NCBI GenBank assembly: GCA_051453625.1
Contig: JBOZIK010000001.1
Location: forward strand, 221,064,767 to 221,128,766
From: Welwitschia mirabilis
Lineage: Eukaryota; Gnetophyta; Gnetopsida; Welwitschiales
Direction of reading: 5' to 3'
DNA length: 64,000 nucleotides
The position numbers were made by a program, and so were the translations under genes. Positions 1 through 11,639 of the stretch are shown piece after piece (the first letter of the stretch is position 1; each line of letters begins with the position of its first letter). The notes under the pieces are model-generated. The model was not told where the DNA came from, made no database searches, and saw nothing but the letters and a program-made list of their open reading frames with translations.

Positions 1-2270
1 ACCACATTTCTCTCTCTTATTTCTTCTCTTTCAGGTTGAACTTCTCTCTGTATCAACTTTAGACTATTTTTTTAATTATTTATTCTTATTCGTTACTACA
101 TCATACATTCATTTTCATCCTCTTACATCCTCTCACAACCCATTTCCTTGTCCACTTCTTCCATTTCTATTTATTCAAAGGGCATAATGGGGTAGTAAAG
201 TGCATGTGAAGTAATAGTATAAGAGGAAGAGAGGGCATTATATATTATAATAATTTATATTAAAGACTACTAGAAAGGGCTATTATTTCATCTAAAACTA
301 ATATGTGCTCTTTTTCCTTATGTTTTTTCTTTTATGTTTATATGATTTGGTAAATTTTTTCATGCATTCTTTTTAACTCAGTTAGACTTCTTATAATATG
401 TTTTATAGATTTAGTCCCTATTATAGCATTCTTTTATGTTGCATAGTTGGTGAATCTATATTTCGCTTCTTTCCTCCTTTCTTCTCATTTCTTTTGAGAC
501 CATTCTCTCATGCTTTCACTCTTTCTTCTTAAGCATTAAATGGTGAACTCTTATTATTTCCTCTCTAATAGCATAAATTTATCATGTTTATTAATAATTT
601 ACTTAATTTTAAAAATAAAATATATATTTCTACATTAGTTTTCTCTCTCTTTTTCCACTTTCTTACTTGAAGTACAACAAGTAAATTTTAGTACTCGCTT
701 TAATCGTAGTTATTTTTTTGTAAGTGTTGTTGCTCTAAAATTTATCATTGGATTGCTCTCTTGATTTAAAAAGGTTTTTTAAAGTTATTTAAAATTTTGA
801 TTTGGCCTCTAAAATCCCTTTTTAAGCTATCTATAATTAACTTATAGTTTTACTTAGAATTTTTCTAGATCTGTAAACTTTTTATTTTTTTGTTTTTTCA
901 TACTAAAGGTTTTTGTCATTATTGTTGTGTTTTTGGAAACTTAAGATCTAATATTTTGGAAGTTTATGGGTACTTTTAAAATGTGAAATCCTTTTTTTAT
1001 TTAAGTTCTTTTTTTTTAAAGTATTCTTAGTTAAGGATCTACCATATTTTTTCCAAATTCTTCTTAAGGTCTACTTCCTAATGATTTTAATTGATCTTAC
1101 TTAATCTTGAATATTTGACTCTAAAGACTTATTTTAGGATACATTATGATTTTATTAACGGTTCTAAAAAGTAGTAAGTTCATTTTATTAAGTTTGTTTC
1201 TCACTTTTCTCTATTTCCTTTCTTTCCTCTCTTTCTTTATAGTTAAAATATCATGAAATGAACTAGGTTTTACTTTAATAGAATGAACATGATGATTTTA
1301 AATTAATTACTAGTTGGTTTATAATTTGTGTTAAGTCACTTTTATAGATTATTTCAAGCATAATGAAGAGTGATAATTTAAGTCAATTACCTTGAAACTT
1401 AGTGAAAATGTTATAAATGTTAAATGATTTACTATTTTAATTTTAAGAACTAAGCTTTTAAAGTCCTTTATTTTGATTGTAAGATGATGCATAATTAGTA
1501 TAGAATGGAATTAGGACTTTGAATAACTCATTCACAGACATTTTACATTATTTAAAGTGGTGAAAATTTTAAGGAAAATTAATTTCACATAATAATGACT
1601 TCAGTTAGATTTGATAATATTAACCTTTTTCATTATTCATTTGAGTTAAAAATGATCTTTAAAGTTGGAGTGAATGCTTGTTAAGATTATTTACTTCTCA
1701 TTCATTACATTCTTCTTGTCATAACTCACGAAATTAATCCTTTTAGATATGCAATTCTTAAAATTGATGACATGTTATGTGTATGATTACATGAGTGTCA
1801 CTTATATTTATTCCTAATGAATAAAATTTTTATTATATTAAGTAGTAGCTTTATAAGGTAAAATGAAATATTTCTTATAAGATTATATAATAAGTCCATT
1901 AGTTTGATTCTCCTATATTTTCACTATATATGAAATTTAACCTATGAGATTTAACTATGCCTTATTTTGAATTATTTATTTTTTATTTTGTTTCTTTAAG
2001 TTAAATTATTATGTTAAGTACATAATTTGTTTTGTAAAGGCTCTTAGCATGATCTACTCATTTAACAAATTGAGTTTTTCCTTTGACTAAAATTGGTGCT
2101 GTTGTCAAAGACTTGTGTTTTCTATGTGAAATATTATACTTATTTTTTAAATATACATATACTTAATAGAATTTATTTTGTTTTCATGTGCTTTCTATAG
2201 TATAAATAAATTGGTAAACCTATAATTACTACATTATTTCAGTAATACTTTTAGGTGCACATCTTTTAAC
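1..2270 (-). repeat. R repeat family, copy 0 (inverted, partial)
   Basis: Read as its reverse complement, this stretch follows the same order of blocks as the direct R copies further right. The complement of about 85-200 matches the block near 53,820-53,930 (a shared core is GAGGATGT.AGAGGAT). The pyrimidine-rich run near 1,200-1,240 is the complement of the GA-rich block near 3,530-3,580. The complement of about 2,100-2,140 matches 39,205-39,235 (ATAAGTATAATATTTCA). It runs off the left edge of the window. No coding sequence is visible. The alignment was made by eye, so ends are approximate. The family type (LTR, non-autonomous element or long satellite unit) is unresolved. Confidence 0.7.
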
Positions 2271-2829
2271 TTTACTTTCTTTTTGTATTTTCTTTTTATT
2301 ATGTTTTTTGAACTATGTATCTATCAATAGATCTTGAATCTACATAGAAAAATGTTTAGAACTATTAAACCTTCATCTCTAAATCATCCTTATTCATACT
2401 TATTTTTATCATAATCTTTTAAAGATTTTCTTGCTTCTCAAATGGCCATCCAAGATAGTAACACTCAAAAGTTTAATTCTTAACTTACTCTTGAGCAATT
2501 TTTAAAGGTTAAAAAAACTCATTATTTTATATCTTTTTCCCCTTAATATTATACTTTTTACAAAAAATCTTAAGAATTTTCCTAATTTTCATGGTCTATA
2601 TCATAAGCATCCTTATTAATTTCTTAAAGGATTTTACCTAGTTAATAAGATTACATTCAAGATCATTCTAACATCATCAAACTAGTAATTCTTCCTCTTC
2701 TTTTAAAGGATAGTGATAAATAATAACTTAGGCTTATGAAATATAATGAGGATATTTTAAATCTTGCAAAATTTTTTCTTCCAATTCATACTAACTAAGT
2801 GGATAAAAAATTAATTTTAAAATGAGGAA
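2271..2829. other. Spacer between inverted R copies, no gene seen
   Basis: About 560 bp of AT-rich sequence separates inverted copy 0 from direct copy A. I see no open frame, RNA gene or terminal motif in it. It is the centre of a large head-to-head inverted repeat. Confidence 0.4.
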
Positions 2830-5800
2830 ATCATTCTTTGAGTCTTTAAGAAAATAAATATGTACTCAACATAATAATTTAACTCAAGGAAAGAAAATAA
2901 AGTATAAATAGCTTAAATTAAGGAATAAAGAAATCTCTTAAGTCAAATTGCATATATAGTGGTTGTACACGAGTATTGAACTGACAAAACATTTGACATG
3001 AATTCATATAAAAATATTAATTTTGTTTTATTAAACTATTACTTTACATGATAAAACAACTATTTCTTTCATGTAACATAAAAGTAATTACAACATGACT
3101 TATAATTATCATAAAGGACTACATGTGTAAAAGAATAATTCCACAAGATGTGAAAAGAAAAATTTAATAAAATAGAAAGAAATAATCTTTTATAAACATA
3201 TACTTTGATTCTAAAGATTATTTATAACTTAAATAAATAAGCAAGAGAATTTAAATAGTAAAATCTTCCAAATTCATTTAACATAAAAATAATTATTATT
3301 GAAAAGCTCATCAAATCAACATAGTAAATAATTTGACTTAAATAAGATTTTCATTAAGTTTTCATACATTTCACTTGAAAGATAATTCTTAATCTATTAT
3401 AAAATGAGTTATAAAATTAATGAAAAATCTAAGTTAGATTCTAAATTAATAAGTAATTGATAAAAATCAACATAAAAATATTTATTAAATCAAAGTAACA
3501 CTTAGTCAATTTCAAGTTATTTTGACCAACAGAAAGAGATAAAATAAAGAACAAAGAGGAAAGGGAGAGAGAAAATTTAGAGGAATAGACTTATAAATTC
3601 TTAGAACCTTAAAAGTACTCAAAATATATTCTAAAACAGGTTTTTAAAATTAAACATTCAAGATCAAATAGAATCGATTGAAACTAATAGAAATAGTTCA
3701 TCTAGAGGAAACTGCAAAATTACAGTCAACCTTACTTTGACCAAGAATNNNNNNNNNNNNNNNNNNNNNNNNNNNNNNNNNNNNNNNNNNNNNNNNNNNN
3801 NNNNNNNNNNNNNNNNNNNNNNNNNNNNNNNNNNNNNNNNNNNNNNNNNNNNNNNNNNNNNNNNNNNNNNNNNNNNNNNNNNNNNNNNNNNNNNNNNNNN
3901 NNNNNNNNNNNNNNNNNNNNNNNNNNNNNNNNNNNNNNNNNNNNNNNNNNNNNNNNNNNNNNNNNNNNNNNNNNNNNNNNNNNNNNNNNNNNNNNNNNNN
4001 NNNNNNNNNNNNNNNNNNNNNNNNNNNNNNNNNNNNNNNNNNNNNNNNNNNNNNNNNNNNNNNNNNNNNNNNNNNNNNNNNNNNNNNNNNNNNNNNNNNN
4101 NNNNNNNNNNNNNNNNNNNNNNNNNNNNNNNNNNNNNNNNNNNNNNNNNNNNNNNNNNNNNNNNNNNNNNNNNNNNNNNNNNNNNNNNNNNNNNNNNNNN
4201 NNNNNNNNNNNNNNNNNNNNNNNNNNNNNNNNNNNNNNNNNNNNNNNNNNNNNNNNNNCATCTAGAGTAAACTGCAAAATTACAGTCAACCTTACTTTGA
4301 CCAAGAATATTAAGAAATCTACAAAGCTTAAGAAAATATGGATTGCATATAATTAAAAAATACTACAATATAGGATCTTAGATTTCTAATAAACATCAAC
4401 ACTAATAAAGAAATTCATTATGTAAAAATAATAAAATTAATATTTTATAGTTTAAAAAGTTTTCTAAGTGAAATTACAACTTTGATTGTAAATGGCTAAA
4501 AAGGAAGTTTTATAGGTCAAATTTTGGTTTTAAATAATTTATGATAAAAGTTTCTAAATCATGAAAGGAAGATATTGATAAAATTTTAAAATTGTTGGAT
4601 TTGCAAAAAATGATTTAGGGTAAAACAAGCATTGAGGTTTAATAGTCTACTTTAGTTTTGAGAAGAGAAGAAAGAAGAGAGAAGAATCCATATAAAAAAA
4701 GATAATTTTGATTTTAGATTAATGTAAGTAACATATTTACAAATCAAAATATAGCTATTGAAAGAAGAAGAAATTCATCATCATTTGCTTAGAAAGAAAG
4801 GTGAAATCATGAGAAAACGTACTAGAAAAAATAAGAAGAATGAAGAAATAAAAAGGAAGAGGAATAAAACACATAATTTATTTAGTATAGAGTGGCCAAC
4901 TATGTAAAGTTATAGTTTGCTATGATAGGTAGTACATACATAATAATCTGATCAGTACTAACTATGCAACATGCTATAATAAGTCTAATCAAATTAAAAG
5001 AAAATCATAATAAAAGTGCATAAATCAAGAAAACCAAAGCAGAAAAACATAAGAAAAAACAACACTTATTGGTTTTAGATGAAATCATAGCCCTTTCCAT
5101 TAGTATTGAATCCAATTTATTATAAGAGTTTTTGCCTTCATCTCTTCTTGCATGGCTTGTTCACATACATTTCATCACCTCTGTAATGCCCTCTAGATAG
5201 ATGAAAATGAAGGAAAAGGTAATGGAAAATAGAATGTAAGAGGATATAGGAAGCTGAAAATGAATGTATATGTTAGTAGAATATGAGATAGAATATTTTC
5301 AAAGATGATACATAGAGAAGATCAATTTAGAAGTGAAGAAATATGAGAGGAATGAAGTAGAAAATCTTATTTCAATGCTTAAGAATGGATTGAATTCAAC
5401 TTGAAAGATTTAAAATGGCATAAATTTGGTATAGTAATATTATGATATTAGTTTAGGCATTGAACAGATCTTTATAGCTATAGTTGGGTTAATTTTAGGT
5501 CAAGGACATACTAAAACTATTAAATTTCATGTGTGATTTATGCTTGAGTTATGAAAGCTATCTAATAGCAATGTAGAGCCAATTTACCCATAGAAATAAT
5601 GCTATAGTATTACAAGAAGATTGAAAAATAACTATCTCAACTTGCAAAAGTTAAATTAATTTAATTTTATCTCTTATATCTAATATTACATGAAAACATC
5701 AAATTTAATAAAAAATAACTAGAAATATACAAATTATAGCCTTTGGAATGTAAATTTCTAAGGTGCTAATATTCTGAAATGCTCTAATGTCAACCAATGT

Positions 5801-6880
5801 CATGCATCTAGTGTTAGAATGAGTCAAATTTGTCACATCATCAAGTGAATGAGATCTGATTATGGAAAGGGACTATGAATCATGTATAAAGCTAGTAGGT
5901 TGAACCTTTCCTCCATACTCCACAAAATTATAATTTAAAAAGGTAGAAAAGTAATGCAAAATTATGGCTATTAATACCTTATTTCATCAAAAATTTATGC
6001 CTCATATACCCCTTCCAAATAATCTTCTTATACATCTTGTGCCAGTAACGATGACAAAAGAAATAAAGCCTACTAATAATTAAGATGTTCATATCTTAAG
6101 TGGATGGTTATTGATCTAAATATAGTTTTGTAAGTAAAACAACATATCAAGCAATATTATTAGAAATCATGAAAACATGATAATACATATAAGTTATAGG
6201 AAAAAGTAAGTAAACTATAAAAATATTAGATACTTTAAAATTTGATACATTAATCTAAAAACTAAAGTTAAATTTTTAATAATCTCATTCATTTTCAAAA
6301 AATAGAAAAATAAAAACATGGACATAAGTTAAATAACATAAAAACACCAAAATATCATATGATAAAATAATGTTACAAAAGATAGTAAATCACATAAACT
6401 TCACAAATAAAAAATTACAATATCCTACAAAATCATGATCAAGTGTGAAATATAAATATTGATAAAGATGGAGCTTTAAAAATTAGGAACAACTAGTGAT
6501 ACCTCCTAACTTAAGTGAAAACTAGGATTTTGAGGTGAAAAATACATAGCTGGATCATACTTTATTAAAGGAAAAATAAATGTTAAGAACAAAAATGGAA
6601 AATTTTTTTAAATTATTAATTTTTAGAAAATAAATAGGAGTATGTCCTTCATAAAGCTTATAGTCCTCCTAAATTCAACTATGTGAGACTCATAGCTTTC
6701 ATTTCATCTTCCAAAAAGGTATCAACATTTTCAAATTTTAAGAAAAATAAAAAAAAATAAACAAAAAATAATTTTTTCATCTTTTATTTTTTTAAATTTT
6801 ACCACATTTACATTTAAAATATGAACTAAAATAAAAGTAAACATAGAATGTATGATGAAGATAGTTCATAACTATGCAAA
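2830..6880 (+). repeat. R repeat family, copy A
   Basis: This is a direct copy of the noncoding R family. Blocks shared in order with copies B, C and D include the TTTGAGTCTTTA..AAAATAAATATGTACT start, a GA-rich tract near 3,530-3,580, an AAATCATGAGAAAA block near 4,805, an AATGCCCTCTA.ATAGAT block near 5,187 and a GTCATGCATCTAGTGTTA block near 5,800. Its last part, 6,500-6,870, matches 57,150-57,450 of copy D. The first roughly 0.7 kb present in copies B and C is missing here. A 510-N gap lies inside it, with the same 50 bp repeated on both sides. No reading frame of note is present. Confidence 0.75.
3749..4258. other. Assembly gap, 510 N, flanks duplicated
   Basis: Sequence 3,699-3,748 recurs at 4,259-4,308 with one clear difference, so the real interruption may be absent or very different from 510 bp. 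Confidence 0.95.
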
Positions 6881-7085
6881 TTTTTACCAGTATGAATCTG
6901 AGTTTTACTTCTAAATAAATAGTATTAAAAAGTGAAAGAGATACATAAAAAATTAGTGAAAGTTAGAACGTGTACACTTGGAAGTCTTGTTGAAGTCATG
7001 TATTCCTTAAGAACTCATTAATGAGATTGTAATATAAAAAGCACTTAAAAACAAGCAACTTCTAATCAGTAAATGTAAATTATCA

Positions 7086-7497
7086 NNNNNNNNNNNNNNN
7101 NNNNNNNNNNNNNNNNNNNNNNNNNNNNNNNNNNNNNNNNNNNNNNNNNNNNNNNNNNNNNNNNNNNNNNNNNNNNNNNNNNNNNNNNNNNNNNNNNNNN
7201 NNNNNNNNNNNNNNNNNNNNNNNNNNNNNNNNNNNNNNNNNNNNNNNNNNNNNNNNNNNNNNNNNNNNNNNNNNNNNNNNNNNNNNNNNNNNNNNNNNNN
7301 NNNNNNNNNNNNNNNNNNNNNNNNNNNNNNNNNNNNNNNNNNNNNNNNNNNNNNNNNNNNNNNNNNNNNNNNNNNNNNNNNNNNNNNNNNNNNNNNNNNN
7401 NNNNNNNNNNNNNNNNNNNNNNNNNNNNNNNNNNNNNNNNNNNNNNNNNNNNNNNNNNNNNNNNNNNNNNNNNNNNNNNNNNNNNNNNNNNNNNNNN
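7086..7497. other. Assembly gap, 412 N
   Basis: Gap within R copy B. The bases next to it read TAAATTATCA on the left and AAATTATCAAAG on the right, a possible short overlap. Confidence 0.9.
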
Positions 7498-9790
7498 AAA
7501 TTATCAAAGAAAAGTATACTATTTCACATAAAAATAATAAGTATTCCCCAATAATTATGCCAATTTTGAATGAAGGAAAAACTCAACTTTGAAAATGGGA
7601 ATATCACACTTTGAGTCTTTACAAAATAAATATGTACTTAAAATAATAATACATCTTAGGAAAAGAAAATCAAGTATACATAATTCAAACTAAAGGATAA
7701 AGAAATCTCTCAAGTTCAATTATATATGTAGTAGAAGCATATTAGCATCAAACTAATGGAACACTACACATGAATTCATAGGAAAATATTAATATCATCT
7801 TATTAAAGTATTACTTTACATGATAAAATAACTATTTCTTTTATGTAACATACAAATAACTACAACACATGATGCTTAGCTATCATAAAGAACTACATGT
7901 GTAAAAGAATAATTTTATGATATGTAAAAGAAAAATATAAAAAAATAAAAATAAATAATATTTTATAAATATTCAATATGATTCTAATGATCATTTATAA
8001 CTCAAATGAACAAAAAAGATAATTTAAATAGTCAAATCTACTAAAGTAATTTTTATATAAAAATATTTTTTCTTGAAACATATCACTTGGAATTACATAA
8101 TATGGATGGATATGAGTAATTCAAATATCTTATTTCATTCTATAAAAAATGTGCAACAACTTAGAATCAAAAAATAACACTTGAAAAACAAGATTCTTTA
8201 AAGTGATTTAGCAAACTGTTTGATTTTAATAAGATTTTCACTAAGTTTTGATACATTAGACTTGAAATATAACTCTTAATTTATCATGAAATGAGTTATA
8301 AAAGTAATGAAAAATCTATATCAAATTCTAGATGAAGAAGTAATTAATAAAAATTAGCATAAGAATGTTTATTAACTTAAAATAAGAATTAGTTAATTTC
8401 AAGCTATTTTGATTGATAAAAAGAGATAAAATGAAGAAGAGAGAGGAAAGAAAGAGAGGAAATTTAGAAGAATAGACTTATAAATTAGTAGAACCTTAGA
8501 AACACTTAAAATATTTCCTAAAACAAGTTTTCATACTCAAACATTCAAGGTTAAATAGAATCAATTAAAACCAATAAAAATAATTCATTTAGGAAAAATT
8601 ACAAAAATGGAAGTCAATCTAATTTTGATCAAGAATATTAAGAAAACTATAAAACTTGAGAAAATGGATTGCATATTCTAAAAGTACTCCAAATATATTA
8701 CGATATAAGATCTTAAGTTCTAAAAAAAAATTAATAATGATAGAGAAAATTTCTATGCAAAATAATTAAATTTAAGATTTCATAGTTTAGAAGGTTTTCT
8801 AAGTAAAACTACAACTTTGACTATAAATAGTTGAAAAGGGGGTTTTAAAGGGCAAAAAATTGAGTTATGAATAATTGGTAATTAAAGTTATACATAATGA
8901 AAGGAAGCTACTATAAAAATTTTAGAATCAGTGAAGTTTTAAAAAATGAGTTAGGATTAAAACAAGCATCGAAATTCACTAGTTTAGTTTAATTTTTAGA
9001 AGAGAAGAAAGAAGATAAAAGAATCCATGCAAAAGTAGATAATTTTAATTTTAGATAAATTTAAATAACATATTTAAAAACTAGACTACTACTATTGGAA
9101 AAAAGAAAATAAAAATGCATCATTATTTTCTTAAGAAGAAAGGTGGGATCATGAGAAAATGTGTGACAAGAAATGAGAAGAATGAAGGAAAGAAGAAAGA
9201 AGATAAATAAAACATATGATTTCTTTAACATAAAATGATCAATCATGTAAAGATATATCATACTATAATAGGTACTAAATGCACAACAATTAAATTAGCA
9301 CTAACTATGTAACATGCTCTAAGAAGTTTAAGCAAATTAAAAGAGAATGATAATGAAAATGCATAAATCAAGTAAATAAAAGCATGAAAAAGGGAAAAAA
9401 TAAAAAAGAGCACTTATTAGTTTCAAATGAAATCATAGATATTTCCATTATTCTTAAATTCAACTGCTTACAAGATTTGATGCCTTTTCCTCCTCTTGCA
9501 CTACCTGTTCATGTATAATTCATCACCTCTACAATGCCCTCTAAATAGATTAAAATGGAGAAAAGGTGATGAAAAATTGAAATGTTAGAGGATGTAGAAG
9601 GCTAAAAATTAATGTGTATATCAAAATAAGATAATAGTGAAGAATTTAGAAGGTTTTAAAGACTGATATAAAAAGAGTATCAACTTAGAAGTGAAGAAAT
9701 ATTATAGAAATGAAGCAAAAAATCTCATTCGAGTGCTTGATAATGGCTTGAATTTAACTTGAAAGTATCAAAATGGCATAAATGTGGTAT

Positions 9791-9795
9791 AATAA
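9791..9795. repeat. Left target-site duplication (aataa)
   Basis: The five bases before the TG end of the insertion are aataa; the five after its CA end (19,904-19,908) are agtaa. The uninterrupted site in copy A near 5,430-5,455 reads GTATAGTAATATTATG. Removing the insert and one repeat restores that order, so this is an imperfect 5-bp duplication. Confidence 0.75.
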
Positions 9796-9930
9796 TGCAA
9801 CACCCCAACCATTACAATATTACCTTCATTGGAGTGTATACATTTTCTTGGCATGTGTGTCATAAAAGTGATAGAGGAATTCAACAAATACCTACTGGTG
9901 AAGTGAATGCATAGGTAACTTTAGTTGGAA
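9796..9930. mobile_element. Left arm of the LTR-like element
   Basis: It begins TGCAACACCCCAACC and shows no coding sequence. The inner limit is a guess, set before the base composition becomes richer in G and C at about 9,930-10,120. Confidence 0.5.
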
Positions 9931-10119
9931 AAAAAAGGGAATTGCCAGCATTATGCAAGCATGTTCAGTATCCTGTGACTATTATTTAGTAGTGATTTTA
10001 CTCTTTAGATGGGTAGACTCTATTTGAGGCTCTAAGCATTTCTCTGTGCTTGTGAAGTTAGATCTTTGATTCAGGAAAAAGTTCTTACAAACCCTTGAAA
10101 AAAAAACAGAATCATTTTT

Positions 10120-10566
10120 GGAAAAGAAGAGTATCCAGAAGAGTCGCAGATGTCACCGGTGCCGTTAGTGTGTCTGGTTGGGATTCCAAAACTACATAGC
10201 ATGATTTCTAATTACCTGATTTTAGAGCACCCTTCTATAAACATGCTCTCCCTATCAGATTTTGCAAAGATCTCGATGATAGCGAAGAGAGAACGTGAAA
10301 AGGAAATGCAGTCAGTTCCAGGTGGCATTCCAAAAAGTAGATGGTTAATTAAGCATTGCATTTGTATTTTGACCATCGTCGCTGCTCTCTTTAGTTGGGA
10401 AGATGTCTAAGGATATCCATCCCAATGGTTGCAGGTCTATGGAAATCTTAACAATCTTAAGAATGTCATTCATGGAAGAAATACCAAGCTAATTATGATT
10501 ATAATACAGTCTTCCCAAACAAATGATCTAAATGAGAACTACTTTGTAGAACTCAGAAAGTGAGCA
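10120..10566 (+). pseudogene. TRAPPC11: TRAPPC11 first-exon fragment (captured gene piece)
   Basis: TRAPPC11 is a subunit of the TRAPP membrane-trafficking complexes at the Golgi. From 10,129 the frame reads EEYPEESQMSPVPLV, continues through LVGIPKLHSMISNYL, and has GGIPKSRWLIKH near 10,320 and QWLQVYGNLNNLKNVIHGRN near 10,418. These match in order the N-terminus of plant TRAPPC11 as I remember it (EEYPEE, a GGILKRDWLLKH-like block, a QWLQVC-like block). Breaks visible are loss of the normal start Met just before EEYPEE (a Lys codon instead), a TAA at 10,408 and a TGA at 10,560. The remaining roughly 1,000 residues of the gene are absent. At the end GAAAGTGAGC could be a retained 5' splice donor, which would mean capture from genomic DNA, or simply an Arg-to-stop change. 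It lies inside the composite insertion and cannot be functional. Confidence 0.75.
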
Positions 10567-10789
10567 AAAATTTTTTCGTGAATGAAATTTGAGAATTTTC
10601 ATTGTTGGAAAATTGAAGTACAACTCTTACAGTAAATAAAAGAAATGGATCAAAGCTGGTTTTTTAAAGGCATTTGAAAAATAGTGGAGGAAACAAAATA
10701 GGTCTCTGCTTGGTATCACTAGGCATGGGAAGATAGGTAGTTTTCACCCTCATCATAAGACTTAAGGGACATTATAGATATCTCCATGA
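10567..10789. other. Noncoding stretch after the TRAPPC11 piece
   Basis: No coding match. If 10,559 is a splice donor, this begins as TRAPPC11 intron sequence. It ends where the minus-strand host-like fragment begins. Confidence 0.35.
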
Positions 10790-11520
10790 TCAAAGGCCTT
10801 AGGTCTCAATAAATTCCTGTGTATTGTCCTGTGATAGGAATCCATCTTCTTCCATTGGAGACACACTCTTTAGATCTGCATCACTGGAATTTTCATTCTG
10901 AATTGCATCGGTATCTGAGGTCTTCAAGAAGGGAACTCTTTCTTGTTTACCATAGACTAGGCATTAACGTTTTCACAGTCTCCTCATGAGTGCCGAATTC
11001 ACTCTGCTAGGGACACAGGGAAGCGAAGCAAAGGAAATCGAGGTCTAAAACCTGCAAAACTTTTCTGGAAAAAGCCTCAAGGTGATTTGCTCATCCCTCA
11101 TCACTAACAATTTCGATCATATGCACCGTTGACTGAAATCTTTAAGAAGGGATCTGCACTAGTTTGAGAAAGATTTCTGCATCTTTGAAATTCTCTCCCT
11201 TTGCTTCAGATCCCACGATTGCCTAAAACAAGGAAGCCCTGTTGTCTGTAGTAGGGGGAGCAGGGGAAAAGCCAAGGCCTCATCCTCTCCTCTAGTTGGA
11301 CCATCAATAAAAGCAAAAAAAAAAAAAAAACTGAATCTTTTCCTGAAGCGCCTGTTCCAGAGCTTTATCACTGTCATCTGCTATTGGATTTTCCTTATGA
11401 TAGGAGCAACGAAAATAGTATACCTTTCATGTTATCTTAATTAGGTACTGTTATATTTCCCTGATCAACAGAGCCTCACACCGAAATTGCAGAATACTGC
11501 ATTCTTGATTCAGATATGTC
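10790..11520 (-). pseudogene. Unidentified host-gene-like fragment with intron-like boundary
   Basis: On the minus strand several blocks look like a nuclear gene rather than a transposon: ENPIADDSDKALEQALQEKI (about 11,389-11,330), GSEAKGENFKDAEIFLKL (about 11,212-11,159), EFGTHEETVKTLMPS (about 11,000-10,956), and an acidic Ser/Asp-rich end with NENSSDADLKSVSPMEEDGF (about 10,895-10,836) before a stop near 10,797. Between the first two blocks lies a run of 16 T followed by pyrimidine-rich sequence ending TTGTTTTAG, which looks like an intron 3' end. The frame shifts between blocks and contains stops. The stretch has more G and C than its surroundings. I do not recognise the protein. Its orientation is opposite to the TRAPPC11 piece, so two separate captures are likely. 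Confidence 0.4.
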
Positions 11521-11639
11521 ATTATCATAAGTGTAGACTTTCTCATAGTAACACAATAGTTTTTCTTAAAGCTCCTTTACTTTTTCCACAAGGGTTGCCT
11601 ATTAGCACATTGTTGAAGTAGAGGGGGACAACTAGGAAG

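Larger units (their letters stand above)
6900..9795 (+). repeat. R repeat family, copy B, left part
   Basis: This copy begins directly after copy A, as if the two were in tandem. The start near 6,960 (TTAGAACGTGTACACTTGGAAG) matches copy C near 39,085. It then follows copy A block by block: 7,600-7,900 with 2,830-3,130, 8,390-8,640 with 3,500-3,720, and 9,110-9,780 with 4,780-5,430. It stops abruptly at 9,795 where a TG...CA insertion starts, and continues at 19,909. A 412-N gap lies at 7,086-7,497. No gene is visible. Confidence 0.75.

Noticed and set aside
3698-4304. Open frames running through the 510-N gap
   Set aside because: They consist almost only of unknown residues. The same holds for frames over the gaps at 7,086, 13,597, 32,784, 41,624, 56,408 and 60,287.
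9061-9261. Minus-strand frame of 66 codons
   Set aside because: Phe/Leu/Ser-rich reading of the opposite strand of a purine-rich block of R copy B; not conserved as a frame in copy A.
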